NCBI RefSeq assembly: GCF_016862935.1
Contig: NZ_BONX01000072.1
Coordinates: 1-53,032, forward strand
Source: Plantactinospora mayteni
Lineage (GTDB): Bacteria > Actinomycetota > Actinomycetes > Mycobacteriales > Micromonosporaceae
Direction: 5' to 3'
Length of the DNA: 53,032 nucleotides
Shown here: piece by piece, positions 50,780 through 53,032 of the stretch
Numbering within the stretch: the first letter of the stretch is position 1
Layout of the letters: every line of letters begins with the position of its first letter
Notes under the pieces: model-generated
Databases searched by the model: none
The model's input: the letters and a program-made list of their open reading frames with translations, nothing else
Told to the model about the DNA's origin: nothing
Position numbers and translations under genes: made by a program

Positions 50780-53032
50780 GTGACAGCCAGGTACTCATCC
50801 CGTCGCGTAATGACGAGTTGGTCCGGCAGGTCGGTCGGGAGCTCATCGAGCAGGGCCTTCAACATGGTCGGTCGCTGTTCACGCCTGAGCGGTCGGTGTG
50901 GAACCCTGACACGGCAGGCGAGCTGCACCGCCGCTACAACGAGCAGCCGGACCTTGGCGGGGACCCGTTCCTGGTCAAGCTACGTCGTCAGCTTGGCTCC
51001 GCCTCCGATGATGCCATCCAGCTCGCGGCGGAGTTGTTGACGCTGCAAGGGCTTCCTCTGATCAACCTGACGACCGCAACGCTTCATACTCGTGTCACCA
51101 CTGTGTTGAGCTGGATGCGCGAGCCGGTTACCGTTCCCGACCGTGTCCTCGCTGCGTTTACTCAGGGAACGTGGAACGGCGGGACCGGCGCGCACACGAT
51201 GTTGTGGAAATGGCTGGTGGACGCGGTCGAGTTTGTCTGCGGCTGGTGGTCGCTGCCGCAGGATCAGCGGGAGCAGGCGTTCACCGGCCCGTGGGCGTGG
51301 CAGGACGCCGTCTACCAGTACAAGCTCATGCCGTCGCTGCGCGAAGAGCTGCTGTACCTGGGATTCCCTTCATACTTCCTGCCGATCCTCAACATGGCGC
51401 ACAAGAAGGCGATCCGCGACGCGTTCGCCGATCCATCCATGGAGTCGACCGGTGATCTCAACCGGGATCTCTTCGCCACCACGGTCAGGATTCAGGGGCA
51501 GGTCGGGCAGCCGGTCGACTTCTACCAGCAGCCGTTCGTGGCGCAGTGGCGTAAGCAGGCCGAGAGGCCGCCAGGCGAGCGTCGGGCCTGGCTGATCCGA
51601 CCCCGGCAAGGCGGCCATGACTTGGTGGCGCGCTGGAGGGCGGAGTCGTTTGTCTCGCTCGCTGCTTCCCACCTGGGCGAGGTCTCCCCAGGCGCGTCCA
51701 GGGCTGAGGTCCGCGCCGCCGTCGAGGCAGGCTACCAGCATCTGGACTACGCCCAGCGGGTGAGCCTGGCCAACGAGTACCACGCGTTCCTGTCACAGAT
51801 GGACAGCGACGACATCGTCGTGACGCTGGTCGACGACCAGTTGTATGTCGGTGTTCTCGATGGCGATCCGGAGTACAGTCCGACCGATGGCGGCGCGCGC
51901 CTGCGTCGGGCCGCTGGGTGGCTGACGAGCGCCCCGATCGCGGTGGACGTGCTGCCGGCGCCGTTGCCGGCCGAGCTGGATCAGCAGGGCACGGTGGTCG
52001 ACCTGACCGGCGCGTTGGACGTGTTGGCCGCCCTCGTCGAGGTGGACACGGAGACCCCGGAGGCGCCGAGCCCGCCGGACCGAGTCCAGGCGACCGTGCG
52101 CGTTGTCCCGAAGCTGCCGGCGGTGACGGATGCCCTGGCCACGCGGCTGTACATCAACCGACAATGGTTGCAGGACCTCCTGGAGTTATGGCAGGAACGT
52201 TTACAGATCGTCCTCTACGGGCCACCGGGCACCGGCAAGACCTACCTCGCGCGGGCGCTCGCGGCGCACGTCGCCGAGCGCGACGCGGTCCGCTTGGTGC
52301 AGTTCCACCCGTCGTACGCCTACGAGGACTTCTTCGAGGGGTTCCGCCCCATCGAAGGCGCCGACGGCGGACCGGTGAGCTTCGCCAAGGCACCCGGTCC
52401 ACTGCGGGAGATCGCCGCCGAGGCCAGGAACAATCCTGAGAAGCCGTACGTCCTAATCGTTGACGAGATCAACCGGGCGAACCTGGCGAAGGTCTTCGGC
52501 GAGCTGTACTTCCTGCTGGAGTACCGCGAGGCCACCATTCGCCTGCAATACTCGCCGTCCGAGGCGTTCAACCTGCCGCCCAACGTCTTCATCATCGGCA
52601 CGATGAACACCGCCGACCGCTCGATCGCGTTGGTGGACGCTGCGATCCGGCGCCGGTTCGCGTTCATCGAGCTGCATCCCGACGATCCGCCTGTGCGTGA
52701 TGTGCTCGGCAACTGGTTGACGGCGAACGACAAGGACGGTGACGAGCGGGCCGCGTTGCTCGCTGCGCTCAACGAGTCGATCGGTGAGGAGGACCACGAC
52801 TTCAAGATCGGCCCGTCATACCTCATGAAGCCGAACCTCGACAGCGAGGCCGCACTCGACCGGGTATGGCGGTACGACCTGATGCCGTTGCTGGAGGAGC
52901 ACTACTACGGCCGGCTCACCCGGACCCAGATCCGCAACCGATTCGGACTCGCGGCCATCCGCGCCCGGATTACCCAGGCGGCTAGGGCCTGTGTCGAAGT
53001 CGGTTATAGCCACTCGTTGATGGCGGCGAGGT
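50776..53032 (+). CDS. McrB-like AAA+ NTPase (cut by window end)
   Basis: The ATG overlaps the methylase stop (ATGA). The 752 residues present consist of a unique N-terminal region of about 460 residues (with YLGFPSYFLPILNMAHKKAI) and a McrB-type AAA+ domain: Walker A GPPGTGKTYLARALA (482 onward), VLIVDEINRANLAKVFGEL (about 560-578) and GTMNTADRSIALVDAAIRRR (about 608-627). The last two are the McrB hallmarks. McrB hydrolyses GTP and drives the McrC nuclease, which binds modified DNA; an McrC-like gene is expected just beyond the window. Combined with a methylase and two helicases in one operon, this is not a standard McrBC. The reading frame is open at the window edge. Confidence 0.88.
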   Translation, partial: MSDSQVLIPSRNDELVRQVGRELIEQGLQHGRSLFTPERSVWNPDTAGELHRRYNEQPDLGGDPFLVKLRRQLGSASDDAIQLAAELLTLQGLPLINLTTATLHTRVTTVLSWMREPVTVPDRVLAAFTQGTWNGGTGAHTMLWKWLVDAVEFVCGWWSLPQDQREQAFTGPWAWQDAVYQYKLMPSLREELLYLGFPSYFLPILNMAHKKAIRDAFADPSMESTGDLNRDLFATTVRIQGQVGQPVDFYQQPFVAQWRKQAERPPGERRAWLIRPRQGGHDLVARWRAESFVSLAASHLGEVSPGASRAEVRAAVEAGYQHLDYAQRVSLANEYHAFLSQMDSDDIVVTLVDDQLYVGVLDGDPEYSPTDGGARLRRAAGWLTSAPIAVDVLPAPLPAELDQQGTVVDLTGALDVLAALVEVDTETPEAPSPPDRVQATVRVVPKLPAVTDALATRLYINRQWLQDLLELWQERLQIVLYGPPGTGKTYLARALAAHVAERDAVRLVQFHPSYAYEDFFEGFRPIEGADGGPVSFAKAPGPLREIAAEARNNPEKPYVLIVDEINRANLAKVFGELYFLLEYREATIRLQYSPSEAFNLPPNVFIIGTMNTADRSIALVDAAIRRRFAFIELHPDDPPVRDVLGNWLTANDKDGDERAALLAALNESIGEEDHDFKIGPSYLMKPNLDSEAALDRVWRYDLMPLLEEHYYGRLTRTQIRNRFGLAAIRARITQAARACVEVGYSHSLMAAR

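Overview
The window is high-GC DNA with GTG and TTG starts, ATGA/GTGA stop-start overlaps, DUF6879-type proteins, AfsR-like NB-ARC/TPR proteins and many IS remnants. This fits an actinomycete, most likely Micromonosporaceae (inferred from protein style only). No tRNA, rRNA or CRISPR array was seen. Most of the window is an accessory defence island.

Left part (1-13.5 kb). A tyrosine recombinase with an AbrB-like partner is followed by remnants, a two-gene SWIM zinc-finger unit, a zinc-ribbon protein, IS debris, a lipoprotein, a NicO metal exporter and a secreted metallophosphoesterase. An orphan JetD-like gene (TIGR02679/DUF2399, normally part of Wadjet) sits directly behind an IS fragment. 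A large serine recombinase with a one-base deletion closes this part.

Centre (13.9-29.4 kb). A PD-(D/E)XK-type protein lies beside a phosphorothioate-DNA-dependent SBD-HNH endonuclease. Next come a membrane-anchored STAND/TPR ATPase with a 95-aa partner and an atypical response regulator. A complete type II CBASS operon follows on the minus strand: CD-NTase, separate E2, separate E1, JAB protease, then a Cap4 (DUF4297-SAVED) effector. A Shedu-like (DUF4263) protein and an intact second large serine recombinase, paralogous to the broken one, follow.

Right part (29.8-53.0 kb). A Gabija pair (OLD-TOPRIM GajA, UvrD-like GajB) has an apparently leaderless start. A formyltransferase follows. Then comes an NLR-like NB-ARC/TPR receptor whose N-terminal amyloid-type motif is repeated at the C-terminus of a small helical (Bell-like) protein encoded divergently 1.3 kb away. 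From 38.6 kb to the window end runs a tightly coupled operon: a 1722-aa DEAD helicase with DUF1998/MZB and a nuclease-like tail, an SNF2 helicase, a large N6-adenine methyltransferase, and a McrB-like AAA+ NTPase cut by the window edge. Its parts resemble class 1 DISARM (DrmD, DrmMI, and DrmA/DrmB fused) joined to a McrBC-type motor. This, with the amyloid-motif receptor/effector pair, is the best candidate for a poorly described system.

Assignments rest on motifs read by eye. Family names are knowledge-based; no search was run.
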